From Neorhizobium vignae (GTDB taxonomy: Bacteria; Pseudomonadota; Alphaproteobacteria; Rhizobiales; Rhizobiaceae), in contig NZ_JNNU01000002.1 of the NCBI RefSeq assembly GCF_000732195.1, positions 744,001 through 808,000 of the forward strand: a stretch of 64,000 nucleotides of DNA. Reading direction: 5' to 3'. Within the stretch, counting starts at the first letter, position 1, and each line of letters starts with the position of its first letter. Shown one piece after another: positions 51,491 through 59,785 of the stretch. A program made the position numbers and the translations under genes. The notes beneath the pieces are model-generated. The model did not search any database and was not told the origin of the DNA. It saw nothing but the letters and a program-made list of their open reading frames with translations.

Positions 51491-53077
51491 ATGATGAACG
51501 CTTACGTCCCGATCGACGAACCCCGTCGAGATGAGCGAAGCGCAGTGGGACAGGGGATCGATACTGATTATGGAAAGCGGGGGCTTCCCGGCATGAGAAT
51601 TCTTTCGGTCACCTCCGAAATCTTCCCCCTGGTGAAGACGGGCGGCCTTGCAGACGTGACCGGGTCTCTGCCCAAGGCGCTTAGCCCCCTCGGCATCGAG
51701 ACCACCTCTCTAATCCCCGGTTATCCCCAGGTCATGCAGCAGCTGAAGAGCGCCATGCCGCTGGTCACCTTCGACAACCTGCTCGGCGAAAAAGCAGCGC
51801 TCCTGCATACCCGCGTCGAGGGCCTCAGCCTTTTCATCCTTGATGCGCCCGCTCTCTACGACCGGCCCGGCGGCCCTTATGTCGACGAACAGGGCATGGA
51901 TCATCCCGACAACTGGAGACGGTTCGCCGCACTTTCCCTCGCTGCGGCAGAAATCGCCGACGGATTGCTGCCGGGTTGGGTTCCGGACCTGGTTCACACT
52001 CATGACTGGCAGTCGGCGCTGACTTCCGTTTACATGCGCGAACGCGGCTGTAAGACGCCGGTGGTGCTGACCATCCACAACCTCGCCTTCCAGGGTCAAT
52101 ATCCGGCCGGCGTGCTGATGAGCATCGGCCTGCCGCCGGAGGCCTATTCCATGAACCGCATGGAATATTTCGGCGATATCAGTTTTCTGAAGGGTGGCCT
52201 CCAGACGGTCGATGCGATCACCACCGTCAGCCCGACCTATGCCCGAGAAATCCTCACCCCGCGCTTCGGCATGGGCATGGACGGGGTCCTGAATGCCCGC
52301 GTCTCCCTCCTGCGCGGCATCGTCAACGGCATCGATCTCGATATCTGGGACCCGTCGACGGATCCGCACCTCCCACGCAACTACGATGTCGGCACCCTGC
52401 GCCGCAAGCGCGAGAACCGCGCCGTGCTGCTTCAGAAATTCGGACTGAACCCAGCGCAGGAAGGCCCCCTGTTTTCCGCCGTCAGCCGGCTGACCTGGCA
52501 GAAGGGTTTCGACATGTTCGCCGACACGGCGGATGAGATCATCCGACACGGCGGCCAGGTAATAGTCTTCGGACAGGGCGACCGCGAGATCGAGCGGGCA
52601 CTGTCGGATACCGCCGCGCGCTTTCCGGGCCGGATGGCGGTGCATTTCGGCTACGACGAACCGACGGCGCACCTGGTCCACGGCGGGTCTGACGCCATCG
52701 TGCAGCCCTCCCGCTTCGAACCCTGCGGGCTGACCCAGCTCTACGCGCTGCGCTACGGCTGCGTCCCCGTCGTCTCCCGCACCGGCGGGCTGTCGGAAAC
52801 GATCATCGATGCCAATGACGCAGCCATGTCCGCGCGCGTCGCTACCGGTTTTCAGTTCCATCCTGTGACCACGGACGGACTGAGGCTCGCACTTCGCCGC
52901 GCGCTGCACGCCTATGCCGACCCGAAAATGTGGGCACGGCTGCAGAACCAGGGCATGAAGGCGAAATTCTCCTGGGAACGCAGTGCCCAGCAATATGCCG
53001 CGGTCTATGCCAATCTGGTGCTGAAATCCGGGAATGTTGCCTCGACAAGCTCGGATATCCGTCGCGCGACAGTATAG
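51491..53077 (+). CDS. glgA: Glycogen synthase (ADP-glucose)
   Basis: 528 aa from 51491, which has GGAGG 5 bases upstream; the conserved GlgA N-terminus MRILSVTSEIFPLVKTGGLA begins at 51593, so this reading adds 34 polar residues. The ADP-glucose site KTGGLADV is near the start of the core; the GT5 fold continues with THDWQSALTSVYMRERG, VSRLTWQKGFDMF and PSRFEPCGLTQLYALRYGC, including the catalytic Glu. It elongates glycogen from ADP-glucose in the cytoplasm. A perfect EcfG promoter precedes it, and GlgX is convergent downstream. Other glg genes (glgB, glgC) are not in the window. Confidence 0.93.
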   Translation: MMNAYVPIDEPRRDERSAVGQGIDTDYGKRGLPGMRILSVTSEIFPLVKTGGLADVTGSLPKALSPLGIETTSLIPGYPQVMQQLKSAMPLVTFDNLLGEKAALLHTRVEGLSLFILDAPALYDRPGGPYVDEQGMDHPDNWRRFAALSLAAAEIADGLLPGWVPDLVHTHDWQSALTSVYMRERGCKTPVVLTIHNLAFQGQYPAGVLMSIGLPPEAYSMNRMEYFGDISFLKGGLQTVDAITTVSPTYAREILTPRFGMGMDGVLNARVSLLRGIVNGIDLDIWDPSTDPHLPRNYDVGTLRRKRENRAVLLQKFGLNPAQEGPLFSAVSRLTWQKGFDMFADTADEIIRHGGQVIVFGQGDREIERALSDTAARFPGRMAVHFGYDEPTAHLVHGGSDAIVQPSRFEPCGLTQLYALRYGCVPVVSRTGGLSETIIDANDAAMSARVATGFQFHPVTTDGLRLALRRALHAYADPKMWARLQNQGMKAKFSWERSAQQYAAVYANLVLKSGNVASTSSDIRRATV

Positions 53078-53100
53078 TCCTCCCGCCAGCGGACAAAAAG

Positions 53101-53124
53101 AAACCGGCTCGAAAGCCGGTTTTT
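53101..53124 (+). terminator. Terminator after glgA
   Basis: 9-bp stem (53101-53109 with 53114-53122), CGAA loop, ending in TTTTT. Confidence 0.85.
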
Positions 53125-53154
53125 CATGGGGCGAAGGGAAGAGGTCCGAAGGCC

Positions 53155-55233
53155 TCACGGCCTCCGGAAGAGTGCCAGACTACGCCCCTCAAGCTCGAAA
53201 TCCTTTTCCTTGGTGATCACCAGGCCGCGCTTGGAAAGATCGGAGGTGGTGAGTTCAAGCACCCAGCCACCCTCGCCGAACTGCGGGATACGGAACGGCA
53301 CATTGCCCTCGAAAGGGTTGAAGAGCAGCAGCACGTCGTGCCAGATGCCCTCCTCTTCGCGAAGATCGGTTCGGCCGATATGGAGGCCGAGCGTGGAGCC
53401 TTCGTCCCACTGCTCCGGCGTCTGAAAACCGCCACCGGCGTTGAACCATTTGATCTCCAGGCCGTCGCGCCAGTTCTCGCGACGCAGCAGGGGCTGTTCG
53501 CGTCGCAGCTTGATGATCTGGCGGGTGAACTCGCGCAACTCCTCGCAGGTCTCGGGCAGGTTTTCCCAATGAACCCAGGAAATGTCGCTGTCCTGGCAAT
53601 AGCCGTTGTTGTTGCCCATCTGGCTGCGGCCGAACTCGTCGCCGGCAAGCAGCATCGGCGTGCCGTGCGAGAAGAACAGCGTGGCGAGGAAATTGCGCTT
53701 CTGGCGATCGCGCACCGCATTGATGCCCTCGTCCTCGGTCGGACCCTCGGCACCGTAATTGTAGCTGCGGTTGTCGTTGTGGCCGTCGTTATTGTCCTCG
53801 CCGTTCGCGTCGTTGTGCTTCTCGTTGTAGGAAACGAGATCGTTCAGCGTGAAACCGTCATGGGCGGCAATGAAATTGACGCTCGCCCAGGGACGGCGGC
53901 CGCGCTGGTCGTAGAGATCGCCGGAGCCGAGCAGGCGGGCGGCGAAGTCCGTCGAGACATTGGTGCCCTTCCAGTATTCGCGCACCGTGTCGCGATACTT
54001 GTCGTTCCACTCGGCCCAACCGGGGGGGAAGCCACCGACCTGGTAACCGCCGGGGCCGATATCCCAGGGCTCGCCGATCAGCTTCACCTTGGAGAGCACC
54101 GGATCCTGGGTGATGGCGTCGAAGAAGCCGCCACGCTCGTCGAAACCTTGCGGCTCGCGACCGAGGATCGTGCCAAGATCGAAACGGAACCCGTCGACAT
54201 GCATGCTCTCGGTCCAGTAGCGCAGCGAATCCATGATCAGCTGCAACACGCGCGGATGGGAGGTGTTGACGGTGTTACCGGTTCCCGTGTCGTTGATGTA
54301 ATAGCGGTGCTGGTCCGGCATGGTCCGGTAATAGGAGAAGTTGTCGATACCCTTGAACGACAACGTCGGCCCGAGCTCGTTGCCCTCCGCGGTGTGGTTG
54401 TAGACCACGTCGAGAATGACCTCGATCCCCGCATCGTGGAACGATCGCACCATGTCGCGAAAACCCTGGATGCCCTTCGGGCCGTAATAGCGGGAAGCGG
54501 GCGCAAAAAAGCCCAGCGTGTTGTAACCCCAGAAATTATGGAGCCCCTTCTCGAGCAGGTGCTGGTCGTCCGGGAAATAATGGACGGGCATCAGTTCGAC
54601 GGAGGTGATGCCGAGGCTCTTGATATAATCCACCGACGCCTTGTGGCCCATGCCCTCGAACGTGCCGCGCAGGTCCATCGGGATAGCGGGATTGAGTTGG
54701 GTGAAGCCCTTCACATGGGTTTCGTAGACGATCGTCGCCGGCCAGGCGATGCTCGGCCGGTTCCGGTCCTGCCAGTCGAATTCGTTCGGATCGATCACCC
54801 GGCATTTCGGCATGAAGGGCGCGCTGTCGCGCTCGTCAAAAGTGAGATCCTTGTCCTCGTGCAGAAGGTCATAGGCAAAATGCGCCTCGTTCCAGTCGAC
54901 ATCGCCGACGAATTCGCGCGCATAGGGATCGATCAGAAGCTTGTTCGGGTTGAAGCGATGGCCGTTTTCCGGGTCGTAGGGGCCGTGCACCCGGAAACCG
55001 TAAAGCGTGCCGGGCTTCAGCCCCGGCACATAGCCGTGCCAGATTTCATGGGTGTATTCGGGCAGTTCGAGCCGGGCGATCTCTATCTTGCCGGTAGGGT
55101 CGTAGAGACAAAGCTCCACGCGCTCCGCATGCGCCGAGAAAATCGCGAAGTTGACACCCTCGCCGTCATAATTGGCTCCGAGCTGGAGCCAGGAGCCGGG
55201 CTCGATAACAAAGTGGTTTGATTTCGTATCCAT
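53155..55233 (-). CDS. glgX: Glycogen debranching enzyme GlgX
   Basis: 692 aa from the ATG at 55233 (MDTKSNHFVIEPGSWLQLGA); an ATG 14 codons earlier is less conserved. An N-terminal CBM48 (GVNFAIFSAHAERVELCLYD) is followed by a GH13_11 catalytic barrel: nucleophile Asp in MHVDGFRFDLGTILGREP, general acid Glu in KLIGEPWDIGPGGYQVG, and the third Asp in FIAAHDGFTLNDLVSYNEKH. It cleaves alpha-1,6 branches of glycogen trimmed by phosphorylase; in TreX-type pathways it supplies maltooligosaccharides to TreY and TreZ. It converges with glgA. Confidence 0.94.
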   Translation of the reverse strand: MDTKSNHFVIEPGSWLQLGANYDGEGVNFAIFSAHAERVELCLYDPTGKIEIARLELPEYTHEIWHGYVPGLKPGTLYGFRVHGPYDPENGHRFNPNKLLIDPYAREFVGDVDWNEAHFAYDLLHEDKDLTFDERDSAPFMPKCRVIDPNEFDWQDRNRPSIAWPATIVYETHVKGFTQLNPAIPMDLRGTFEGMGHKASVDYIKSLGITSVELMPVHYFPDDQHLLEKGLHNFWGYNTLGFFAPASRYYGPKGIQGFRDMVRSFHDAGIEVILDVVYNHTAEGNELGPTLSFKGIDNFSYYRTMPDQHRYYINDTGTGNTVNTSHPRVLQLIMDSLRYWTESMHVDGFRFDLGTILGREPQGFDERGGFFDAITQDPVLSKVKLIGEPWDIGPGGYQVGGFPPGWAEWNDKYRDTVREYWKGTNVSTDFAARLLGSGDLYDQRGRRPWASVNFIAAHDGFTLNDLVSYNEKHNDANGEDNNDGHNDNRSYNYGAEGPTEDEGINAVRDRQKRNFLATLFFSHGTPMLLAGDEFGRSQMGNNNGYCQDSDISWVHWENLPETCEELREFTRQIIKLRREQPLLRRENWRDGLEIKWFNAGGGFQTPEQWDEGSTLGLHIGRTDLREEEGIWHDVLLLFNPFEGNVPFRIPQFGEGGWVLELTTSDLSKRGLVITKEKDFELEGRSLALFRRP

Positions 55234-55262
55234 GCCGCACCCAGTTGAAAGACTGCCGTCAT

Positions 55263-55288
55263 AATGGTGCGGCACAGCATTTCGTTCC
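55263..55288 (-). promoter_or_regulatory. Weak EcfG-like promoter candidate of glgX
   Basis: GGAAC (55284-55288), N17, CATT (55263-55266) on the minus strand, one mismatch in the -10. Confidence 0.4.
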
Positions 55289-55323
55289 CTGTATGGTCAC
55301 ATAAACTGCCGTTCGCATAATCC

Positions 55324-55566
55324 TTATGGATTGCCGGATCCCGTCTGCGGCGGATTTCCGGGCGCCGTGTTGGTGGTTCCGGATGGCGATGTCGCCGGGC
55401 TCTGGCCGCCGGTTCCGGTCTGCGGCGACGGACTGCGATCGGTAGGCGCCGTGTTGCCGGGTTGCGACGGCGGCGTGTTGTTGATCGGATCCTTCTGTTT
55501 CTCGCCGCTGTCACTGCAGGCACTCAAAAGCGCAACGGTCGACAGGGCGATGATGAGACGCTTCAT
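55324..55566 (-). CDS. Small Pro/Thr/Gly-rich lipoprotein
   Basis: 80 aa. A type II signal peptide MKRLIIALSTVALLSACSDS has lipobox LSAC with the lipidated Cys at residue 17. The mature part is low-complexity (NNTPPSQPGNTAPTDRSPSP then QTGTGGQSPATSPSGTTNTA), probably an extended linker reaching into the periplasm or outer-membrane surface. No fold can be assigned. It overlaps the upstream small gene by 4 bases, so the pair is coupled. Confidence 0.8.
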   Translation of the reverse strand: MKRLIIALSTVALLSACSDSGEKQKDPINNTPPSQPGNTAPTDRSPSPQTGTGGQSPATSPSGTTNTAPGNPPQTGSGNP

Positions 55567-55850
55567 GTCTGGTCTTCTCCATTGGACTTGCGAAACGCGG
55601 CCTGCCGGCGATGCGCATCGAGCGCGATCACCTTCTCGACCGCCGCGACGTCCTCGGCGCTCGCGGCCGGGATCGGATCGCCGGCGATCGCTTCCAGCAC
55701 TTCGGGCGCCAGCGCTCCGTTGCGAATGACGTATTCCAGCGCCTCGCGGGTTTGCCGTTCGGCCTTCAACTGGGCGTAAAGGGCGAGGATCAGCCGGTCG
55801 CGCGCATCGCGCCGATTCTCACTGCCCTTCGATCTGGCGAAGTCTGCCAT
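55563..55850 (-). CDS. Conserved hypothetical helical protein
   Basis: 95 aa, mostly helical and charged: MADFARSKGSENRRDARDRL, then ALYAQLKAERQTREALEYVI. No known domain recognised. It begins next to the 55881-55905 promoter candidate and overlaps the lipoprotein gene downstream (ATGA). The pair could be a small two-component envelope/cytoplasm unit, but no function is indicated. Confidence 0.72.
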   Translation of the reverse strand: MADFARSKGSENRRDARDRLILALYAQLKAERQTREALEYVIRNGALAPEVLEAIAGDPIPAASAEDVAAVEKVIALDAHRRQAAFRKSNGEDQT

Positions 55851-55880
55851 GGTCTTCCTCCATGTTCCTGCTGAAGGATG

Positions 55881-55905
55881 AACTTTCGGTCCCGGCGATT
55901 GTTCC
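55881..55905 (-). promoter_or_regulatory. Weak EcfG-like promoter candidate of the 55850 gene
   Basis: GGAAC (55901-55905), N16, AGTT (55881-55884) on the minus strand, 30 bases before the start codon; one mismatch in the -10. Confidence 0.4.
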
Positions 55906-55964
55906 CTCCGCCAGAACCTCCGCTATCTCCTTGAAGACGCGAAGCACGGGACAAGGAGGAAACC

Positions 55965-56231
55965 ATGTCGACACTGACCCCGCACGAACTGGAGGGGCGC
56001 CTGAATGCCCACCGAGAACTGCTGATCGAGCTGTTGTCCGCGATGATCGGGGGCGAAGTGACCATCACGTCCCTGCTCAAGCGGCTGCGCGACGACGCCA
56101 CGTTCAAGGACAATGAGGAGGATCCGGGTGCGATGCCGGAGGGCGCATTCGCAATCGAGAATTCGGCGGCGCGCGAGGTGCGGTCGATCCTCGACGCGGC
56201 ACGCGCCCGGGCTGCAGCCGACGAAAATTGA
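55965..56231 (+). CDS. Conserved hypothetical protein
   Basis: 88 aa from the ATG at 55965, with AAGGAGG 5-6 bases upstream, a strong site. Predicted mostly helical: MSTLTPHELEGRLNAHRELL then IELLSAMIGGEVTITSLLKR. The C-terminus EVRSILDAARARAAADEN is charged. It diverges from the 55850 gene with a 114-base gap. No domain or function recognised. Confidence 0.75.
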   Translation: MSTLTPHELEGRLNAHRELLIELLSAMIGGEVTITSLLKRLRDDATFKDNEEDPGAMPEGAFAIENSAAREVRSILDAARARAAADEN

Positions 56232-56293
56232 CGTCCCGTTAACCGCGCCCAGTCACATTTAAGGCGATCCCGCCACGTTTATGGCCATTTCGT

Positions 56294-56318
56294 GGAACTA
56301 CAATGCGACTTTCTCGTT
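56294..56318 (+). promoter_or_regulatory. EcfG-type promoter of the 25-aa microprotein
   Basis: GGAAC (56294-56298), N16, CGTT (56315-56318), exact, 29 bases before the start codon. Confidence 0.85.
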
Positions 56319-56347
56319 CATTCACGACCGAAGCGATGGAGGCGACG

Positions 56348-56425
56348 ATGGTCAGAGAATGGGTAGAAGCAGCAGGCTTTGTTCTGGTGATCGCCGCCTG
56401 CTACATGATGGTCATCCCCGTCTGA
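56348..56425 (+). CDS. 25-aa membrane microprotein under a GSR promoter
   Basis: 25 codons, start ATG at 56348 with GGAGG (56338-56342) 5 bases upstream. The peptide MVREWVEAAGFVLVIAACYM then MVIPV is an amphipathic start followed by one hydrophobic helix with a Cys, so it should sit in the inner membrane. The ideal promoter-RBS-start spacing strongly supports a real gene that normal callers miss. It converges with the cytochrome c gene, 34 bases from its stop. Function unknown. Confidence 0.8.
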   Translation: MVREWVEAAGFVLVIAACYMMVIPV

Positions 56426-56459
56426 GTTTCAAGCTCCTGGGGAGGAGAGAGGCCTTGAT

Positions 56460-57524
56460 CTAAGGCCCACTGCTCTCGCGGCCGGCAAAGAAGGCCGCGA
56501 GAGCGGCAAAATCTTCTTCATTCAATTTTTTTGCCACCTCCGTCATCAGGTGGCTGAAGGAAGACCCGCCTCGCACACCTGCATGGAAGAGGCGGAGCTG
56601 GCGCTCCAGATAAGGGGCGTTTTGACCCGAGATCCGCGGATAAGCAGGATTACCGCCGGGCTTTTCGTGGCAACTGAGGCAGGCGGGAATTTTGTCTGCC
56701 GCTCTTCCCCTTTCCGCGATTTCGCGACCCTTTTCCACGAGCTTTGGATCAACCGGCACCGAAGGCCTTTGCGGTCTTGCCTGCTTGGCATAATAGGCAG
56801 CGAGCTCCGGCAGGCTGTCCTCCGTCAAAGTCCCGACCGCGACCTTCATGATACCGCTCGCCCGCTCACCATGCGCATAGGCGCGCAGGCTGTTGAGCAG
56901 GTAGGCTTCCGACTGCCCGACGAGCCGCGGAATGACGCTGTTGCCGTTGAGCCGCTTTTCCGCATGGCAGCTTTCGCAGGTGATCGGCAGCGGTGACACT
57001 TCGCCCGCGGTACCGATACCATGCAGGCCGGACGCCTGCAGATAGGCATTGCCGTCCATGTCCGGCAGCTTTCGGAGAAACGCCACCATGTCCCAGACCT
57101 CGTCGTCGCGCGCCTGCGCCGGCCAGGCTGGCATGCCGGTGAAGCGCACCCCGTGCTTGACGATCTCGAAGAGCTGCGCGTCGCTCCAGCCTGGAACCAC
57201 CGTCTTCAGATCCGGCGGCGGCGGCAGCATGGCGAGCACGGCGCCGGAGCGCCCCTGTGCCGGCGAGCCATGACAGATGGCGCAGCCGGTCTCGAAATGC
57301 CCGGCGGCCCCCGGCAGCAGCGCCGGGTTGTCGAGCGGCGGCACTTCGATGGAAAGAGCCGCGGTACGGATCGAATTGCGCATCACCCAGTGCAGGAACC
57401 AATCCGTGATCCCCCAATGACCGGTGCTTGCCTTGACGCTCATCAGTCCGGACCAGGCGAACCCCAGCCCCAGAAGCGGCGCCACGATCACCAGGACCGC
57501 GAGATATTTCCAGCGAATCGTCAT
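56460..57524 (-). CDS. Membrane-anchored triheme cytochrome c
   Basis: 354 aa from the ATG at 57524, with GGAGGAG upstream. A single N-terminal anchor (YLAVLVIVAPLLGLGFAWSG) precedes three heme c sites: FETGCAICHGSPAQGRSGAV, PITCESCHAEKRLNGN and IPACLSCHEKPGG. Such c4/gluconate-dehydrogenase-type cytochromes pass electrons from periplasmic dehydrogenases to oxidases. The PQQ dehydrogenase 15 kb left is a possible but unlinked donor. A perfect EcfG-type promoter lies upstream, leaving a leader of about 190 bases. Confidence 0.9.
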   Translation of the reverse strand: MTIRWKYLAVLVIVAPLLGLGFAWSGLMSVKASTGHWGITDWFLHWVMRNSIRTAALSIEVPPLDNPALLPGAAGHFETGCAICHGSPAQGRSGAVLAMLPPPPDLKTVVPGWSDAQLFEIVKHGVRFTGMPAWPAQARDDEVWDMVAFLRKLPDMDGNAYLQASGLHGIGTAGEVSPLPITCESCHAEKRLNGNSVIPRLVGQSEAYLLNSLRAYAHGERASGIMKVAVGTLTEDSLPELAAYYAKQARPQRPSVPVDPKLVEKGREIAERGRAADKIPACLSCHEKPGGNPAYPRISGQNAPYLERQLRLFHAGVRGGSSFSHLMTEVAKKLNEEDFAALAAFFAGRESSGP

Positions 57525-57722
57525 CCGGCTACTCCTCCCAAAAGCCACGGCCGGCGCTTTTGCAGGCAACGCCGCCAGCCTGCGATCCCCAGCGGCGGAG
57601 CGCCGCGGCGAAGGCATGTGCCTCGGCCTTTCACCGTAAATCGGATGGAGAGAAAGGGAAAGCAGCACGCCGAAGGACGAAGGTTGGGGCTTCAGCAGGA
57701 GAGCCGGGAAAATTCGACACCG

Positions 57723-57747
57723 AACGCGCCATCGGGAATTTTGTTCC
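57723..57747 (-). promoter_or_regulatory. EcfG-type promoter upstream of the triheme cytochrome
   Basis: GGAAC (57743-57747), N16, CGTT (57723-57726) on the minus strand, exact match; long distance to the start codon (about 200 bases). Confidence 0.65.
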
Positions 57748-57787
57748 AGCCGCCGGATAACTTTGTGTAACCGGCTGTGAAAAAGAT

Positions 57788-57812
57788 GGAACGAATCCTG
57801 CGACGATGGGTT
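57788..57812 (+). promoter_or_regulatory. EcfG-like promoter of the 57863 gene (GGTT variant)
   Basis: GGAAC (57788-57792), N16, GGTT (57809-57812), 50 bases before the start codon. Confidence 0.6.
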
Positions 57813-57862
57813 TGCTCCCCTGTGAACGGGCAATCGCCCAGCATTCGCGACGGGAGAAAATC

Positions 57863-58060
57863 ATGATGCACTTTCTAAAAACGCTTAGAAACAGGCTCAC
57901 CGGCACTCATCAGAAGAAAACTTTCGCCGTGGCCCATCTGGAAGAACTGCAGGTCGTCGTCCCTGATGCCGTGGTCCTTCCGTTGCCCAAGTCGCCTCGT
58001 GAGGAAATCAGCGTCCCCGCCTCCATCAACGGCCGGGACCTCTCCACCGGCCGTCTGTGA
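57863..58060 (+). CDS. Small hypothetical protein
   Basis: 65 aa from the ATG at 57863 (a second ATG follows immediately), with CGGGAGA upstream. The first 20 residues are basic (MMHFLKTLRNRLTGTHQKKT); the rest is Val/Pro-rich without a recognised domain. It precedes the PfpI-family gene by 51 bases on the same strand, so the two may form one unit under the GGTT-variant promoter. Confidence 0.7.
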   Translation: MMHFLKTLRNRLTGTHQKKTFAVAHLEELQVVVPDAVVLPLPKSPREEISVPASINGRDLSTGRL

Positions 58061-58111
58061 GGCCGGCCGGAACTCTGCGAACAACGAACTGCCAACAAAA
58101 AGGAGACCAGC

Positions 58112-58672
58112 ATGACCACCATCGAGTCCGCCAACATCCTGATCCTCGCGGCCGACGGCTATGAGCGATCGGAACTGCGCGTCCCGCTGGAGGAATTGAA
58201 AAAACGTGGGGCCGGCGTCAAGATCGCGTCCATCAAGGCGGGCGAGATTAAAAGCTGGGACAAGACGAACTGGGGCGATACCGTCCCGGTGGACCTGGAG
58301 GCCAAGAACGTCAACGCGGAGGACTTCGATGCCCTTGTGTTGCCGGGCGGACAGATCAACCCTGACATCCTGCGGGACAACGAAGATGCGATGAAGGTCG
58401 TGCGGGACTTCGTGAAAAGCGGCAAGCCGGTCGCAGCGATCTGCCATGGCCCATGGTTGCTTGTGGAGGCCGATGCCCTTCGCGGTCGCAAGGCGACCTC
58501 CTATCATTCGATCCGCACCGACATCCGCAATGCCGGCGCATCCTGGAAGGATGAGGCCGTCGTGGTCGACAACGGCATAATTACCTCGCGCTCGCCCGAG
58601 GACCTGCCGCAATTCGTGGCGAAGATCGTCGAGGAAGTCCAGGAAGGGCGCCTCAATCGCCGGGCAGCATAA
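58112..58672 (+). CDS. PfpI/DJ-1 family protein (YhbO-like)
   Basis: 186 aa, the length of type 1 DJ-1/PfpI stress proteins, start at 58112 with AAGGAGA upstream. The nucleophile Cys is in PVAAICHGPWLLVEAD, with a preceding Glu in AADGYERSELRVPLEEL and the His next to the Cys. Relatives (YhbO, YajL, PfpI) act in stress survival as deglycases or proteases; which activity is unsettled in the family. Two GGAAC near 58069 lack a -10, so it is probably cotranscribed with the small gene upstream. Confidence 0.92.
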   Translation: MTTIESANILILAADGYERSELRVPLEELKKRGAGVKIASIKAGEIKSWDKTNWGDTVPVDLEAKNVNAEDFDALVLPGGQINPDILRDNEDAMKVVRDFVKSGKPVAAICHGPWLLVEADALRGRKATSYHSIRTDIRNAGASWKDEAVVVDNGIITSRSPEDLPQFVAKIVEEVQEGRLNRRAA

Positions 58673-58732
58673 CGTGACCTAGCTCGGCTCCGGCCGTCCG
58701 CAACCTCCTCGCGGGCGGCCGACACGGAAAGT

Positions 58733-59776
58733 CTAGGCCTGCTTCAGAAAGGCTAGAAGCCGCCTTTCGTTGGCGCGCAACTCCGTCGGCCGCGTCAGTG
58801 CCACCTTATCCCGCATCACCTTTTCCAGCGGAGACACATCCTCCGAAAGTGCCAGAATGCTCGGGTGGATGTAGCTTGAGCGGCAGACCGCCGGCGTGTT
58901 GTGCAGCGCTTCCGCCGCCGCCTTGCACATCGCCTTGATCTTCGGGCGTCGGCCCTCCTCCTCCACCGCCTCCCAGGCCGCCATCAGCGCGGCGAGACTG
59001 CCGCCCCAGGTGCGGAACGTCTTGGCCGAGACCGCGAACCCTGCGGCCTTGGCAAGATAAGCGTTGAGCCGGCCTGAGTCGATCGGACGCGGCGCACCCT
59101 GCTCATCGGGCCAGGAAAACAGCTGCCGGCCCGGCAGGTCGGCGATTTCTTCCAAAATGCGCTGCAGGCGGGGATGTTTCAGCGTGTGCTGCACGCGGCG
59201 GCCGCCCTTGGCGACGAAGCGCAGCGTGACTGACTCGCCGGACAGCGTCATGTGGCGCTTCAGCAGCGTCGTCGCGCCGTAGGTCTTGTTCTCCTTGGCG
59301 TAGAGACGATTGCCGACCCGTAGATGGGTCGCGTCCATCAGGGCCACCAATGCGGCGATCACCGCATCGGACTTGTCGAGGCCAAGCTCGAGGTCGCGTT
59401 TTGCCTTGCGGCGGATCCGCGGCAGAGCCTCGCCGAATCGGACGAGCTGATCGAACTTGCGTTCGCTGCGAAAGTTCTGCCAGTCGGAATGATAACGATA
59501 CTGCTTGCGGCCCCGCGAATCGTAGCCGGTCGCCTGGAGATGTCCGCGCGGATCGAGGCAGATCCAGACATTCTCATAGGCGGGCGGCAGGCCGAGCGAT
59601 GCGATCCGCAGGCGATGCTCCGCGTCGGAGAGCAAAGTGCCGTCGGGCAGGCGGTAGGTGAAACCCTTGCCGCGCCTGAGCCGACGGATGCCGGGCTCCG
59701 CATCGCTGACATAGGTAAGGCCGATGGTCCTGAGGGAATCCTGATCGATGTCGATCGTGGTGAGCATGGCGTCCAT
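58733..59776 (-). CDS. DNA topoisomerase IB (poxvirus-like)
   Basis: 347 aa. Catalytic residues of type IB enzymes are visible: the Arg/Lys region in LRVGNRLYAKENKTYGATTL, RFVAKGGRRVQHTLKHPRLQ, FRTWGGSLAALMAAWEAVEE, and the active Tyr in VCRSSYIHPSILAL (about residue 302). It relaxes supercoils through a 3'-phosphotyrosyl intermediate, no ATP. The first ATG (59776) is only 9 bases from the -10 of a perfect EcfG promoter, so the transcript would be nearly leaderless; the second ATG (59767) is an alternative. It follows the HWE kinase gene. Confidence 0.93.
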   Translation of the reverse strand: MDAMLTTIDIDQDSLRTIGLTYVSDAEPGIRRLRRGKGFTYRLPDGTLLSDAEHRLRIASLGLPPAYENVWICLDPRGHLQATGYDSRGRKQYRYHSDWQNFRSERKFDQLVRFGEALPRIRRKAKRDLELGLDKSDAVIAALVALMDATHLRVGNRLYAKENKTYGATTLLKRHMTLSGESVTLRFVAKGGRRVQHTLKHPRLQRILEEIADLPGRQLFSWPDEQGAPRPIDSGRLNAYLAKAAGFAVSAKTFRTWGGSLAALMAAWEAVEEEGRRPKIKAMCKAAAEALHNTPAVCRSSYIHPSILALSEDVSPLEKVMRDKVALTRPTELRANERRLLAFLKQA

Positions 59777-59785
59777 GGCCGACCA

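Noticed and set aside
52930..55221. 763-codon plus-strand open frame opposite glgX.
   Set aside because: It is the complement of the intact GlgX gene, begins inside glgA and has no recognisable domain or ribosome site.
58069..58093. GGAAC upstream of the PfpI gene as an EcfG promoter.
   Set aside because: No NGTT or similar element at 16-17 bases; sequence there is TGCC.
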